Below are positions 34,760 through 47,644 of a DNA stretch of 64,000 bases, piece by piece (the stretch's first letter is position 1; each line of letters begins with the position of its first letter). The notes under the pieces were generated by a model. That model was given only the letters and a program-made list of their open reading frames with translations, was not told the origin of the DNA and did not search any database. Source of the DNA: Bemisia tabaci (taxonomy: Eukaryota > Arthropoda > Insecta > Hemiptera > Aleyrodidae); assembly GCF_918797505.1 (NCBI RefSeq), contig NC_092796.1, positions 54,032,851-54,096,850 of the forward strand, given 5' to 3'. Position numbers and translations under genes: made by a program.

Positions 34760-37020
34760 CAGTAGAACACTAATCATTCAGGTAATCAAGTTCTACTTTT
34801 CATATCATTTTCTCTTTTGTGCTCTTCTATCTATCGTCTTAGTAAACAAAATGACAGCCCTGTTTCTGTATTATATCGGTAACATTATCTCTTTGCAATT
34901 TATTCACTATATGTCCCACTTTTATTATTTTTTCTCCTTTATCATGAAATTGTTAGTCACTGAAAGCAACCCTCTAAAATTATGCAAAAACCTCAAGAAT
35001 TGCCAACATTAAACAAAACCCTCTTTTTAAATCGATGTCTGTTAAGTTCTGAGAAACCCATAACATTCTTTCCCTCACAAGTAATTATCCAAATGCCCTG
35101 CACAAATTTGTCTTTATTTTTCTTACACAGAGACATTCTTTGAATAATAATAGATAGAAGAGCATGTCTATCATTTTTTTTTATTACTTAATCTCTTTCT
35201 TTTACTTTTCCCAAGTTTTTTATTATTTTGAGTTTTATTAAAATCGTCCCTGTTGTTTAAATAAAAAGTTGACACAAATATTTTCAAGCAGACTTTTTTG
35301 AAGAATTGAAATTATTTGACTAAGCAATAGAACTAACGCAGTTTTTACTCAATTTATTATTACTCGTACTGTGAACGGACATATCAACACTCTTAACTTG
35401 TCAAATTGGTCATCTATTTTATCCTAAAAGTTGCGCTGGTATCATCAAAAAAGTTCACACATACTCTCAAAATTGAAACAATAGAAAAGAAGAAGAAAGC
35501 TAGTCAGTTTGAATCAGTGCAGTTCTGATATGCCCCTTCACTGTGGTAATGATAAAATGACCATCGTAGCTTAAACGTCTCTAAATTTTTAATAATCAAA
35601 ACGAGATTGAATTTAAACTTGAATATTTTCCAAATTGTAGCCTATCTTAAGAAAATTTTCTACTCTTGTTTGAATTCTGACAAACACTCGTCAGTTATGA
35701 ATTCCATTATCCCACAGAATTATAAAGGCAGTTTTCATTATTAGTGTAAAAGCAGATTTTTGTCACCAAATTTTTTTATCGATGGTGAAACTAAAAAAAA
35801 ATGCAAATCCGGAATCAGTATTTAAAATTTTTCATTTCGTGTTCCATCTTTTATAAAGCACACTGAACAATCTCAATCCAACTTTTCATGAGATATTCTT
35901 GAAATAAAAAATGAGGGACTCAAAATTTCGTTCCACGTCGTGCTGTGCAATGCTGTCCATTGAAAAGTAAACTCTGTGTGAGTTTTTTTTTCTAGTTTCG
36001 CCATTTATACATCAAATCATTTAAGTAATTTAGTCCAATCACGGCAAATAATGCCTCATTAAGGTAGAACCTTTTCAGTCCAGTTTGGAAGTTCAAGCAA
36101 CTATGTACTAATATTTTAAATTATTTGAATACTCTAACTATTTCTCTTCACGAGTGAAGCGTATTCATTGCGGCTTACTTAAAATGAAATAGAGCAGTTG
36201 TTGTGTGGGTGGTAGTGTGCGCAAGTCTAGAGCTTCGTGAATGAGTGAAGTTATTGCTATTAGGCTCTCCCTTAATCTCCAAGATTGCTCATTACCTAAT
36301 TTTGCACTATTTTTAGGGGCCAAAAATGTTTAGAATTAAACTCATTTGTTTTTTTACTGCCTTTCTCAAGGGTCCCGAAAATTGTCAGCATTCAGATATG
36401 ATTTTGCTGACAAGGCTCCACAACTTTTTTCCCCCTTGCCAAACTAATTCTAAGTAAAACAAGTTTCATCTTCCATGATGATTTAATTTGCGGAACACAT
36501 TTTTTTTATTCGTCTTTTTTAATTTCACGCCTCAAAATAACTAATCTTGTGATAACAACCCCCTGCCCTGCCCCAATTTTTTTTCTGATCCTTTTGATTT
36601 GACCATAAAAGCATGGTGTGTTTAATAACTACATGATATACCATGTTCTTTTTATCTCTTCAATCCTAAACTAAAATCTGTGTGGTCATTCGTATAAAAA
36701 TTAAATTCTTAATCCCTTAAAGTTTGGATGTCATTGTGTGACCTATTTGATCATATATTTGGTTGAGTAGAGACTCATGTACCCACACATACAATTGCTT
36801 GGTTTCATTAAATAAGCCTCAAGGTCTGATTAAAGTAACTAAATACTTTGAATTGTTCAAAGCAGTTTTGAAAATTGGGACCTTTGTCCTGACATGAGAA
36901 TGAAATTGTGACATTCTGCTAAAACTAAACTAAGATATCTATTTTCTCACTCTAATTTAAGTCTCTGTAAGTTACCTATTCATATTTCAAATTTTAGATT
37001 TTAATGTGTCTTCATTTTTT
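34760..37020. other. AT-rich stretch with no gene seen
   Basis: No exon-like block, palindrome or known repeat was recognised. There are many T-rich runs and scattered polyadenylation-like words. It is compatible with intron sequence. Confidence 0.4.
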
Positions 37021-37028
37021 CATTGCAG

Positions 37029-37112
37029 TTACAGGACATCCCCCTGGAGTTCCTCGATTTTAGGCTACAACTGTGATTCGTTGGACGTATCTAGTTTTTC
37101 ATCTCCAGTCAG
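37029..37112 (+). CDS. Candidate exon of unknown gene
   Basis: A GC-richer 84-bp block in AT-rich DNA. The acceptor TTTTTTCATTGCAG has a second AG six bases on, and the donor is CAG|GTAACT. One frame is open throughout, with the serine-rich stretch SPWSSSILGYNCDSLDVSSF. The frame that would continue directly from the exon at 27534 meets TGA after 15 codons, which would make this a short last exon. So either other exons intervene or the gene ends here. The product is unknown. Confidence 0.28.
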
Positions 37113-37119
37113 GTAACTA

Positions 37120-40100
37120 TTATGTATGCTCTTATTTCTCAATGTCAATTACTATTGTTTTGATGAATGTGGCTGGCAGGTGTGCAAAAATAAATATGAC
37201 CTGTTCAAATTATCACATTTTACGTAGGTTGTATCTTTGGATATTTCCTTTCATGCTGGTTTTATTGGTGATGCACGGAGATTGCAGTGCTAATGTGTAC
37301 ATCAAAAAGTCACCATATTTTTTGAAGCAGGATGTCTCCTTTCATATTGAACTCAGAAATGTAGAGCTTTGACCTGTCTCGTCATTTCCTGCTGATCTTG
37401 ACAATTCAACCATCAAAGCATAATTTTGTGACCACCGTTACCAACTCATTCTCTGAAATTAATTGAATCTCTTTCAGTGAAAGTCGGTTTGAAATGAATA
37501 TTATTGGTAAAAACCCTCACGCACTTCCAAAAATAATGCAATGATCTGTTTATTGAGTAGAGAAAGAGATAATCTTTTAATTGTGTGGCAGATAAAATCT
37601 TCAGCCAGAAAATGTAATCCGAAAGAGCCTCTTCAGATGTATATCTGCAAAATCGTAGGAGTTTCTGCAGAGATATGTTTGGTGGCACTCTATAGACTCT
37701 TGGGGATTTAAAAAAAAAAAAAAAAAACAAGCAGGGAATTCCAACATTCAGTTTTAAAGGCGCGCCGTAAGAATATGTCTATATTATCAAATTCAGTGTT
37801 ATGCTTTTGTCATAAGTTTTCCAATGGGGCATAAGCGCCTTAAATATTATCATCATAAATTCAGTTAAAGGTTGCCTGAGTTTTATATCTAGACAAATAT
37901 TTTCAAATATTCCGTTCAAAATCGGATAAAAATAGGGGAACAGTGAAGGCGCGTTTAGACGGCATGTGGGGCTTCACAAGATCAATGAAATCCACACTAG
38001 CTGTGTGCAGAATTTTGGGGAAACAATTACATGTTTGGAATGCAGCTCGCCCAGCTGTCTAGACGCGCTTTAAGAGTCCCCCTACGAAACCATAGAAACC
38101 CAGTTCCTTAAGCTTGACCTAAATATTGCTCATGGAGGCTGATAAGGTACAAAACTCATCGATGGTGGACCATAAACACGATTCATACAAATTATACAGA
38201 GGCAGTGTGCAGGCATCCATCGCACACAATGATAACCAATCAGAAACTCGAATATAAAATGTACAAAGTTTCATACCTGGCAGGTGTAAATTGAGAGTAG
38301 TTTTTTAATTTGCAATTTGCCTGAAGTAAATAAATAAACAAGTAAAAGTCAAAGAACTTTATTGGCACAGAAAAAGATCTAATGGGTTCTTTCAGTAACA
38401 ACATAGATTAAAAAACAATTACAAGCAATCAGAATGCTCCCAAGAATTATTTATCATGATGCAAAAATTCGAATACGTTTTCATCACGAAAACGGCTCCA
38501 AAATAACCTACGATTCAATAGGATTCGAATGCATGCATTGATTCGCCTAGCTCTCGGCAATCACCATAAAGCGTGCCATATGCATGGCGCGCTAAAAAAA
38601 AGGCCTCAACTTTGCCTTTCATATTCTTTTATTATTTTTATAACTGACAGCTTGCTTCATGCCTCGTGATTTTATTTTTCAGGCAGGGAGTTTTGTATCT
38701 CCTTTTTTTCTTCTAAGGCTGTGACTTAAATAACGTCTACGATGAAGATATTTTAGTATATTGACCGTCTTTACTCACTCAGCAAGTGCCACATCTCTTT
38801 ACTATCTTGTAAGTAACTAATTTTAATTAAATACAAATAAAACAAAAAAAATTATATGTAAATTTATTTATTCATACAAAGAGATATAAATATGTATGTA
38901 TAGCGTAATTGTAATTTGTTAAGTATAATCAGAAATTGTAGTATTATAATTTTTAGGTTCTAGGTTATTTATGAGAAGTTCCTTCTTGTAGTGATTGACT
39001 GACCTTTGACCTTTTGTTGCAAGTATTAATCAAAGGAATTTTGTGTAAACTATTTGTAAATAGGGAATTTGTAATGCAAAGTTGTTTCTCCCCAGTGTAA
39101 CTGAAGATATTGTCATGTAGCATGCAGATGCATCTTAATTTATTTTATTTTTTTCTTTTATCTTCTTTTTAACTTTTCTGATATGAACACGGTGTAAAAC
39201 TCCAAGTTTCAATCAGTTGACAGTTCAGTCTGTATAAAATGAGTCATAGGAAATTGATTAAGGCACACTGAGGGCCTATCTAGGGTAATTCACTGTAGAC
39301 CTTTCCCAGTCTTGTTTTTTTAAAAATGTTAAATCTCTTTAGTCAAAATTACTGTTAATCAAAGGAAAGAGCAATTTTTTTGAAGGAAAGAACTTCTTCA
39401 ACAGATTTATCAAATTCTAATGTTACTGTTTCAAGCATTACGTCCAGCAATCTTGTGAGTCATTCATCACACATTTGTAAAATATCCAATGATATTGGCA
39501 TTAGTTTGAATGGGAAGAAGAAAATATCAAATCCCCTGTCGTCTCAAAAAGTTAGCCAGCTTATTTGGCATGGGTTCTAAGAGAATCTTAACGGAAATTA
39601 AAGGATTTCTAAAAAAATTGCTCTGTCTTTTTGCGCAGGGTTTGATTCTTTGAACGAATCGTCTCACAGGATACATTCCATTCCTCTAAATGTATGTTTC
39701 TTATAAAATTGTATGCATGAAAATACTCAGCAGTCACATTACAGTATGATAATTATTTATTTGAGAAACCATCCTTTCATGAAGACTTTAACTCATCGAG
39801 AAATTTTCTCCAAAATCATCACTTTCAAATGACATTCAAGTTCACATTCGCATTAAATTTGCTAGAGTCTTGATTTTATAATGAAAGGAAACATTCCCCC
39901 CTCCCTCCCATAAATTTCTCAGTAAAATTTCAGTTATCATTTGTTCTCCCACAAGTCCAACCAACAAATGAAAGAGAGAGAAAAATCCCTGCTCTCTCTC
40001 TGTGTTCACTTTTTCTCAAATCAGCCACTTTAGTAGAAAATGTGTCAGCTCTGTTTAGGAGATAATACTTTATGATTACTTAATTCTAAAATTTGTTGAA

Positions 40101-41025
40101 GTTTAATTCAATTATTTTTTCATTCTTTCTTATTATTTTCTTTTCCTATTGAGTATTTAGATTTCTTAGCAAAATTTAAAAATTAATAATATATGCTGAC
40201 TGAGAAATTCAGTTTTGCTCAATGTATTTAAACAAACTAACAAGAAAATTTTCAAACATCATTTGACTGATATCTTGCTTTCCTGGATTTTTATCTCTTC
40301 ACTCGCAAGTACTCATTTTGTTTTTAAATCTTTTTTCTGAGTGGGCCTATTAGTAAGTGCATTAACAATCAATGGAAAGGTAGGTTTATGTATTCATTAA
40401 TTTATTTGATGTACTTTTATTTTTACTTTTTTGTAAAAAAAAAGAAAAAAAAACAAGGAAACAAACTAGTTGCTTTTCTCTACAGTGATCATAAGATGAT
40501 GTAGACTCAATTAAATCTGCATCACAATCAAAGTCATTTCAGGTGTAGCTTTTATGTTCATGGAGCCTTGATGTACCGTTTAAATTTAAAATTGAAGGAA
40601 AAAGAGTCTTTCAATTGCATTCCAATGTTCTACTTTCTCTGTTGATGCTCACTCCTTTTCACTCAAAAACTCACAATTAACCTCAAAAGCAGCACTCTAA
40701 ACCAAACTAAGATGCTCTTTTGATGGTAGTTTCCAAACGAAAGGTGCATAGTTGAACTAGACATGGCTGTAAACATTTTTTCTCTTGTGGGAAGAGGCTC
40801 TTTTAACATGTATTTCTCGTACAATACCATAAAAAGGAAAAAAACCTTACTTTCTTTCATTTTTTTCTAAATTTTTGAGACTTGACACAGGCTGTCCCAA
40901 AGTCTTGCCTTTAACGGGCATGGGGAATGACCCTAATTCCCATCTTGTCTATGAACACCTGAGTTACACTTGAGATGTGGTAGCTCATAAGATAAGTAAT
41001 GAGATGATGCCTCTTTAACTGGACT
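37120..41025. other. AT-rich stretch, no secure gene
   Basis: A-run at 37710-37727. A 66-codon serine-rich frame at 39380-39580 is the only exon-like item, and it lacks a good donor or acceptor. The low transposon density differs from the 1-27 kb and 49-64 kb parts. Confidence 0.35.
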
Positions 41026-41029
41026 TCTG

Positions 41030-41271
41030 TATCGATGGCTAAAGTGTGCAATGGCGTGTGTATCTCCATTGCAATGTTTCAAAATTATTGCTCCTATTTT
41101 GTTTTTCAAAGAGGAACAAACCAACTTAACAACTAGAAGTTTACACAGAATATTCTGCTAACACGGAAGAAGATTTTCTAGAAATTACGTCAAGTGGTTT
41201 TTCCAAGTTTGACAGGAAGTTTGCAACGCCTCAAACAAAGATACACGGTTTCACACTTTGACCATCGATAG
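41030..41271. mobile_element. MITE, family I copy 4
   Basis: Ends TATCGATGGCTAAAGTGTG and CACACTTTGACCATCGATA. Interior words GAGGAACAAACCAACTTAAC and GACAGGAAGTTTGCAACGCC match copy 3. One of the few MITEs in the 29-49 kb AT-rich stretch. Confidence 0.82.
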
Positions 41272-41274
41272 CTT

Positions 41275-44200
41275 TAATCTCTCGCTCAGAATTACAATCA
41301 ATGCACCCCTTTTGAGATTACCTATGAATTGTAAGAATCATTCAGAAATCTTGTTAATACATCTCACCACTTTTTGCTCTGATTCCTCAGTATGAAATAT
41401 GAGCAGCTTCATATATATTCTCTTGACAAAATTTTGGTTTACCGTTTTTCAGTATTCAAGATATTGATCGTGATCAATTAATATCTATGTTTTTCCCCCC
41501 TCTATTTCTTTTTTGTTATAATATGGTTGAAATATTCTTTCACAAGTAGGAAGCAGCTCCTTTGTGAAAAATATTCCAATTTTTATGAAAAATTAGAATA
41601 TTTATTTGTCAAATTTTAACCAAACTAAGAAAGGCTGAAAGAAGAATTTATTGATCATCTGTTCTCTGATTTGCACCCTTTGTACCTTTTTTTCCTATTT
41701 AATTTTAGACTTCTTCAAACTTATACTTTGTGTTGTGCAACCACCAATAGTTCTTTTTTTTTATTATTTTTTATTTAATCATTCTTCCTTCTTGTGTATT
41801 TAGTGAGAGACTATGAAGCTCCAATTTTTTTTTCTTAATATTCTTGTAATTATATAGTAGGATTTATTATCTAATTTGTATTATATATTTGTATCAAACC
41901 AACAAAATAAAAGAAGAAAAAATAGGAAAAAGAAAATGTAAGAAGTGCCTCTATTATCTGATTTGATAAGTATTGCTGTTCATTTATTTCTGTTTACCAT
42001 AATCCAGTTTTTCTTAACTTTTATTCTTTGTCTCCTTAATATTTTAAGACCATGTAGATTTCACATTGTCATTTGGATGAAAGTTGTGATTTTGACTTTG
42101 CACACAGTTTTTTTCCTCTCTCTCTTTCTACAGATCAATTGGGAACTGGTTTTTTTTTTTTTTTTTGTGATCCGTTTTAAGTATTATATTACTATTAAGT
42201 TTCGAATTGATCGATCAGAAAACCTTTAGAATTAAAAAAGAAAAAAGTGTACCAAAGTACTCTAGCTAACTCTTGAGATTTCAATGAAAACAATTTAGGT
42301 ATTGTAAGTAATTAAGTAAATGTAGAGCCTTTAAATTTGGAAATGTGCGTGGGTAAATTTTTCTCATTCTCAGAATGCGTGTAACTTTAATCATCCTATT
42401 TTTGAAAGAAACCTTGAGCATGACACTGCTCATTAAAAGTGAAAGTAGAAGAACACATATTAATTTAAATTTTGCGGTAATGCAAATTTTCCAGGAAAAG
42501 AAAAAAAAGAATGCATAGAGAAGCAAAACTACATGTACAAAAATTGTGCAATCATGATGAGTAATCATCTTTTGAAAAGGAAATCTGTAACTACGCAAAC
42601 TGAGAAGTGTGTTTTACACGTACACAGCACATAACTTCTTTTCACAAATTCCAATTAATTTAGTAATTAATCAATGAAGACTCCATAATTTAGGTCTGTA
42701 AAAAATATCAAGGGTGTGGTTTTACACAGTTAAGTAGAGACGAAAAAGCACCAAGAAACTAATGTTCTGAAGGGAAGGGGTAGATCCTTTATTTTACCTC
42801 CAGAGTAGGGCAAGGGGTGGGTAGAGAAGTCAAAAAATAGTGATAAAATCATCATTGACCAGCCCCAAAATTAATCAATAGCCTCTCAAAGTCAGATGGG
42901 CTGGATCTTCCCCTGGAATGACTAAATTCTGAAGCCTTGTCCAAGTTGTGCAATTCATTGGTCCAACATACCAACCGGTGACTTGGATTTCTTCAAGTGT
43001 CTGCCACTGTCTTTCATATTCAACAATTTACTTAGCTTAATTAAAAAGCACTGATTGGTTCAAGTAAACTGTAATTCTCTTAATTTTCTCTTAGGTTAAT
43101 GATCAGGAATCCTCTGAAAGGCAAGAATGAATTGAAAACCATTCAAATATGTACAGGCCATATTTTTGCAGCTTCTTTTAATTACTATCATACATTTAAG
43201 ACAAATTCAAGAGTAGTGTTGTGATCAAAATGATTTTAATTTTCAGTTTCAAAATTTTAAATCGTGAACTTAAATTTCCGCAAAGGTTCATCAGTAAATT
43301 TTCAAGCAATCATATGTAGTAAGTATGTATTGATGCAAATAGAAACTAGATGAAGAGAACAAACTTATTCAAAATTTCTATGAATATCCTGAAACTCTGT
43401 AACACTACCACGACATCTTCAATTTCATTGGTTTTGCTTGAATTCTTCAAATAAAATGTCATTATTTCAGTTAGAACTGTCGCTGAATCAAATGGCTGAC
43501 TTTTAAAGTGCAACAAAAGATCTACAGTCCTCATTTCCTCGTTGGTTCTGTTAATGAATTCAATATTGTAGATGGTGAATCTTTTGACCCACTTTAAGAA
43601 TCTACCTTCAATTCGGCATGATTTTAACATGTTCAACTCCTGGAATATAAGGTAATAAAGTCGCTGGAATCATGTGGAATTTTTACAAATTAGCTATACC
43701 TACCTGACTCATTATTACTGAACAAATTTTGTGATTCAGAATCATTATTTTTTTTTTTTTTTTTGAAGTGGAAAGATATCTTAAATTTATACGGTTTTAA
43801 ATTTTTCAAGTGGCTCTGCATTGTATTCTTAAGAGGAAAACGAAACATTAAATTCATAAGTGACTCTTAATATTCTTCATAAAAGATATGTATGCTCTGC
43901 CTCCTGTTTTCAGAGCTTTTGAACTAAAAAAAATGTTAAAACATTAAAAAAATGTATAATAATAACAATTTAAAAAAATGATACGCGTTTCCAAATTCCT
44001 TTATTTCAGTTTCGGTTTCATTTTTGTACTTTTTAAGGGAAGGAAAACTGGTGGATCAAGCAGTATGGATGCATATTTGAAGACTGAGGAAAGACATTTT
44101 TGCTCGATTCATTTGAGTCATTTTTATAAAAATTAAAATCTTGAAACTAGTCCATTTAGACCTGCACTTAGTGCATGAAACCATTCAATACAAGTTCGTA

Positions 44201-46960
44201 AGTGATGTATTGAATTGAGATGTCGTAAAATTTAGGCAAAGCCTTCACAATTCAAATGTAACAATAAACTCTATCCTCTTTTGTAATTTTAAGTTTTTGC
44301 TCTCTACACTTAAAAATAAGTTTAAACGTATACTTTATACTATTGAATTTTTTATTCATCTTCTTTCTCTCATTTAACCTAGCCTTTGTTGTCAGTTAAT
44401 AAGTTTTCATCTTTTCTTACATTCAGCTCGAAGGCTAGGCAACGAAACGTGATAGTTTGCTGGTTTGATTTATCAATTTTTATTTACCAGTGTTGTACGT
44501 TGTAAGTTTGGAACTTTATTCCAGTTGTTAATGCCGGTTCTACCGCAAATTTTTGCTGGTTTTAATGCAATTTTTTTTTCTTTTTTTTATGAAGTGTTTG
44601 AGGGTTTGTGCAATTTTTCAAATTTGATACATAAGAAGAAACTCAGTCTGTCATATCGGCACTCTTCTAATGTAAAGGCGTATCTCTATTTCAACATGAG
44701 CCTGGAAACACATGGAGTTGTATGGAAAATAGAACTCCTTTCAAAAAGCAGTTACGCCCTTATGTCAGAGGAGCGGCGATGTGTCAAATAAAAATGGAAA
44801 TTTCTTCGGCGTTATCTACTTACTAATTTATTTTTTATTATTTTCCATTTCAATCTGTTTTTGGTTTTATTTTACAGTTTATTTATTCATTTAATTTTTG
44901 GGGGGAGATTTTGGAGACAGAAAATTGATTGATACTCGGTCTTAAAATTATTGCCAAACACATCGCAAAAAAGCAGATAAATTTTCGTATTCAATGGTGT
45001 ACCATATCAAAGGAACAAACAAACATAAACTAAAAATATTGGTTTCCTTTGCAAGAATTTTCGCACGAATTGATAAATTTAGTCGTTTGCATGATGTTTA
45101 TTTTTAGTTTCCAGTTCTTGGCATTAGGAAGTAATTGAGGTCCACACGTAATTTTACTCTTAGATCATCTTTTTTTTTTTTTTTGAAATTTTAAATTAAT
45201 TTTGTTGATTTCTTTGAATATGGTTTATTTTGTTTTATTTTGATTTATATATTTTTAATGATACCACATCTCTGTTACTCAATTGTAGAATGTAATTATT
45301 ATATTTTTTACTTGTTGTATTTTATTTTAAAATTGATGTTTATTGAATTAATCATTTTTTAGTCCTAAGTTTTTTTTTTACAACAGAAAATGCCGTTTAA
45401 ATTAAAAAATTATAAACTTAGTCCAGACCTCTCGTCCAACTTAAATTTTCTTTCTTTTTTTTTCTTTGACCTGAAATAATAAAATCCTGAACCAGTTTTT
45501 TATCCATTCATTTATTTTCTTGTTTTATTTTATATTTTGAAACTGTTTGGCTTCATAACTTTACTTTGCTAAATTAGTAGCCCTTTCATCACTTACTGAT
45601 ACTTGTGTTAAATAATTTGAGTCATCAATCTTCTTTTACAAAGATCTTGCGTTCATGAAAATTTCATGCACTGCCATCATTAAATTTTTTTACCAGTAAT
45701 TAGAGAAAGAAAATATGCAGTCGGATGGTTTCTTACGAATTGTTTCGGGGGCAAGGAATACTTCGTAAAGGTTTTTTGTCACATTCCCGTATTGAAGATC
45801 ATATCTACTTACTCGGCTAGCATAAAACAACAAGAATTTAATGAATAAAGGAAAATGACTATGAATTTTAAAACTTATCTTTAGCTACCGTTGAAGTCTT
45901 CACTGATTATTTATCCAGTGTCAATGTCATTTTCGGATCTCAGAGTTATACCAAGAAAATGAATGATAGTAATAAATAAAAATAATAAAACTAAAGGAAT
46001 GGACGAAGTAAAAAAAGGGAGTCAATTCTGCATTGCGCTTTTTTCTTTTTTCTTCTCCTATTTCATCACTTCTAATTGTCTGTCAGAAATCAGTTCTTAA
46101 TTGAAATTTTCATCAATTCATTTGTGCATAAATCATGAAGCGGTAGTAAAAATTCCTGTGGCACAGTGTCCCAGTCAAAGAAATCATGATAAAGAAATGA
46201 AGGACCAGATTGTGGTTTTATCCATGAGTCATTCAAACGGAGTGACAGTGACTTTACAGTTGGGAATTAAATTTCTGTATAAGACTGAAAAGCTCTTCAA
46301 AGAGGGAAATAGCCCATTTGAACACAATTTTCTCTCATGGACTCATGCCGTTTGGTGCCTAAATAATTATGACGGATCAGAAAGGCAGCTGTGAACAAGT
46401 TTCACTATCGCCTTCCTGATCAGTCTTAACTAAAGGTGCACTAAGCGGCATATCATACAGGGTTCAATTTTGCTCTAATAAGCATTTTCCTTCCTTCACG
46501 AAAATTGCAGTTTTTTACCAAATTTTAATACACTGTTGCAAAGTTACCATCTCTCTATCTAAATAAATGAAGCAAAAAACAGTACCGAGTGGACAAATTT
46601 GCCCCCCTCCCCCTCCCTCCCTTACTCACCATTAAGGGAGACCTTCATACCAATCATACATCAGTACATGCAATTTATTTTCAAATTCATAAATTCTTTG
46701 CAGGCAACTTACCCACAGAGTACGTATTGGTGATGATTAAATTTAGTACTGAGTAGACAATCTTGTGCATTTTTTGTGGTACTTTTTTCCATCATTTGTT
46801 GATGAGTGATTTTTGCTTTTCAGCAAATAATAATAACTTTGATCTAATTGTCAAATCTAAGTATTAAAGTAATGTGCTCTTTTTGAAGATAAGTGATGAC
46901 GCGTCATCCGCTGTCGATGTAATCCATGATATCCTCCACAACATCAGTGACATCAATGCA
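41275..46960. other. AT-rich stretch, apart from the antisense frame at 43.3-43.6 kb
   Basis: Nothing else recognisable. Several T-runs are present (42150, 43749, 45171). Frames at 41945, 44465 and 46101 are open for 94-108 codons but lack splice context, and they are rich in F, L and K as expected of AT-rich chance frames. Confidence 0.35.
43346..43636 (-). CDS. Candidate terminal exon, minus strand, unknown protein
   Basis: A 96-codon minus-strand frame preceded by a respectable acceptor (CCTTATATTCCAG|GAGTTG) and ending in TAG. The residue mix is protein-like: charged and amphipathic, e.g. GRFLKWVKRFTIYNIEFINR and SKTNEIEDVVVVLQSFRIF. No family is recognised, and no upstream exon or polyadenylation signal was confirmed. 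It may be a nested antisense gene, an old pseudogene fragment or chance. Confidence 0.27.
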   Translation of the reverse strand: MNMLKSCRIEGRFLKWVKRFTIYNIEFINRTNEEMRTVDLLLHFKSQPFDSATVLTEIMTFYLKNSSKTNEIEDVVVVLQSFRIFIEILNKFVLFI

Positions 46961-46978
46961 ACCAGCTAGAATGAATCG

Positions 46979-47216
46979 CATCGACTGTAAAACTCCCAAG
47001 CCACATCTCGGTTTGCAATCTCCAAAGTGAAAAACTACTCAAGTTAATTTTCTTTAAACTTCTGTGATTTTTCCCTTCAGTGAGAAGAAAATTCTGTGAA
47101 CACCTCAGGGAATGATGTTGATTTGTTCTCCTTCAAAAGAATAAAACGGGAGCAGAGATTTTAAAACACTGCAAACGAGATATGTGGTTTTTGGAGTTTT
47201 ACCGTCAATATTTTGA
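46979..47216. mobile_element. MITE, family I copy 5 (old)
   Basis: The degenerate right end GAGATATGTGGTTTTTGGAG plus TTTTACCGTCAATAT mirrors the left end CTGTAAAACTCCCAAGCCAC plus ATCTCGGTTTGC. The 'GTTCTCCTTC' and 'CACTGCAAACGAGAT' interior words follow family I. Confidence 0.6.
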
Positions 47217-47427
47217 TGAAATCGTGCTAGGAGGAATCTTTGTATATGCATTCACGTACAAATTGATGATGAAATTAGTAAGTTACACTTCCCCTCAAAA
47301 ATTAAAATATGATGGGAGACTTGTGAAGTGGCAAATCAAGGCAATTTTTTTCCATTTATTTATTTATTTAGCTTTGCATTGAAATGTTTGATGATGCCTC
47401 TGTTTTGCACATCAAAACATGATTCTA

Positions 47428-47641
47428 CACAGGGTGATTTGAAAATCCTGCACCATCAAGCATTAACCTCGTAACTTTTGATCAGATTCAGATAGAGACT
47501 TGAAATTTTGTTAGTGCTCCTAGATCAAAGAATTCTATCTTTGGCAACCCCCCAAAATTCCAAGGGAATCATCCTGAAAAGGGGTAAGAACCCTGGGGGG
47601 TTATGAAGATGGTGCAGGACTCTTGAATCACCCTGTATGTG
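47428..47641. mobile_element. MITE, family O
   Basis: Ends ACACAGGGTGATTTGAAAAT plus CCTGCACCATC and GATGGTGCAGGACTCTTGAA plus TCACCCTGT are inverted; the centre has opposed C- and G-runs (CCCCCC / GGGGGG). Confidence 0.85.
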
Positions 47642-47644
47642 TCA

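Noticed and set aside
46101..46394. 97-codon plus-strand frame
   Set aside because: No splice signals or family motifs; the composition is plausible but unsupported.
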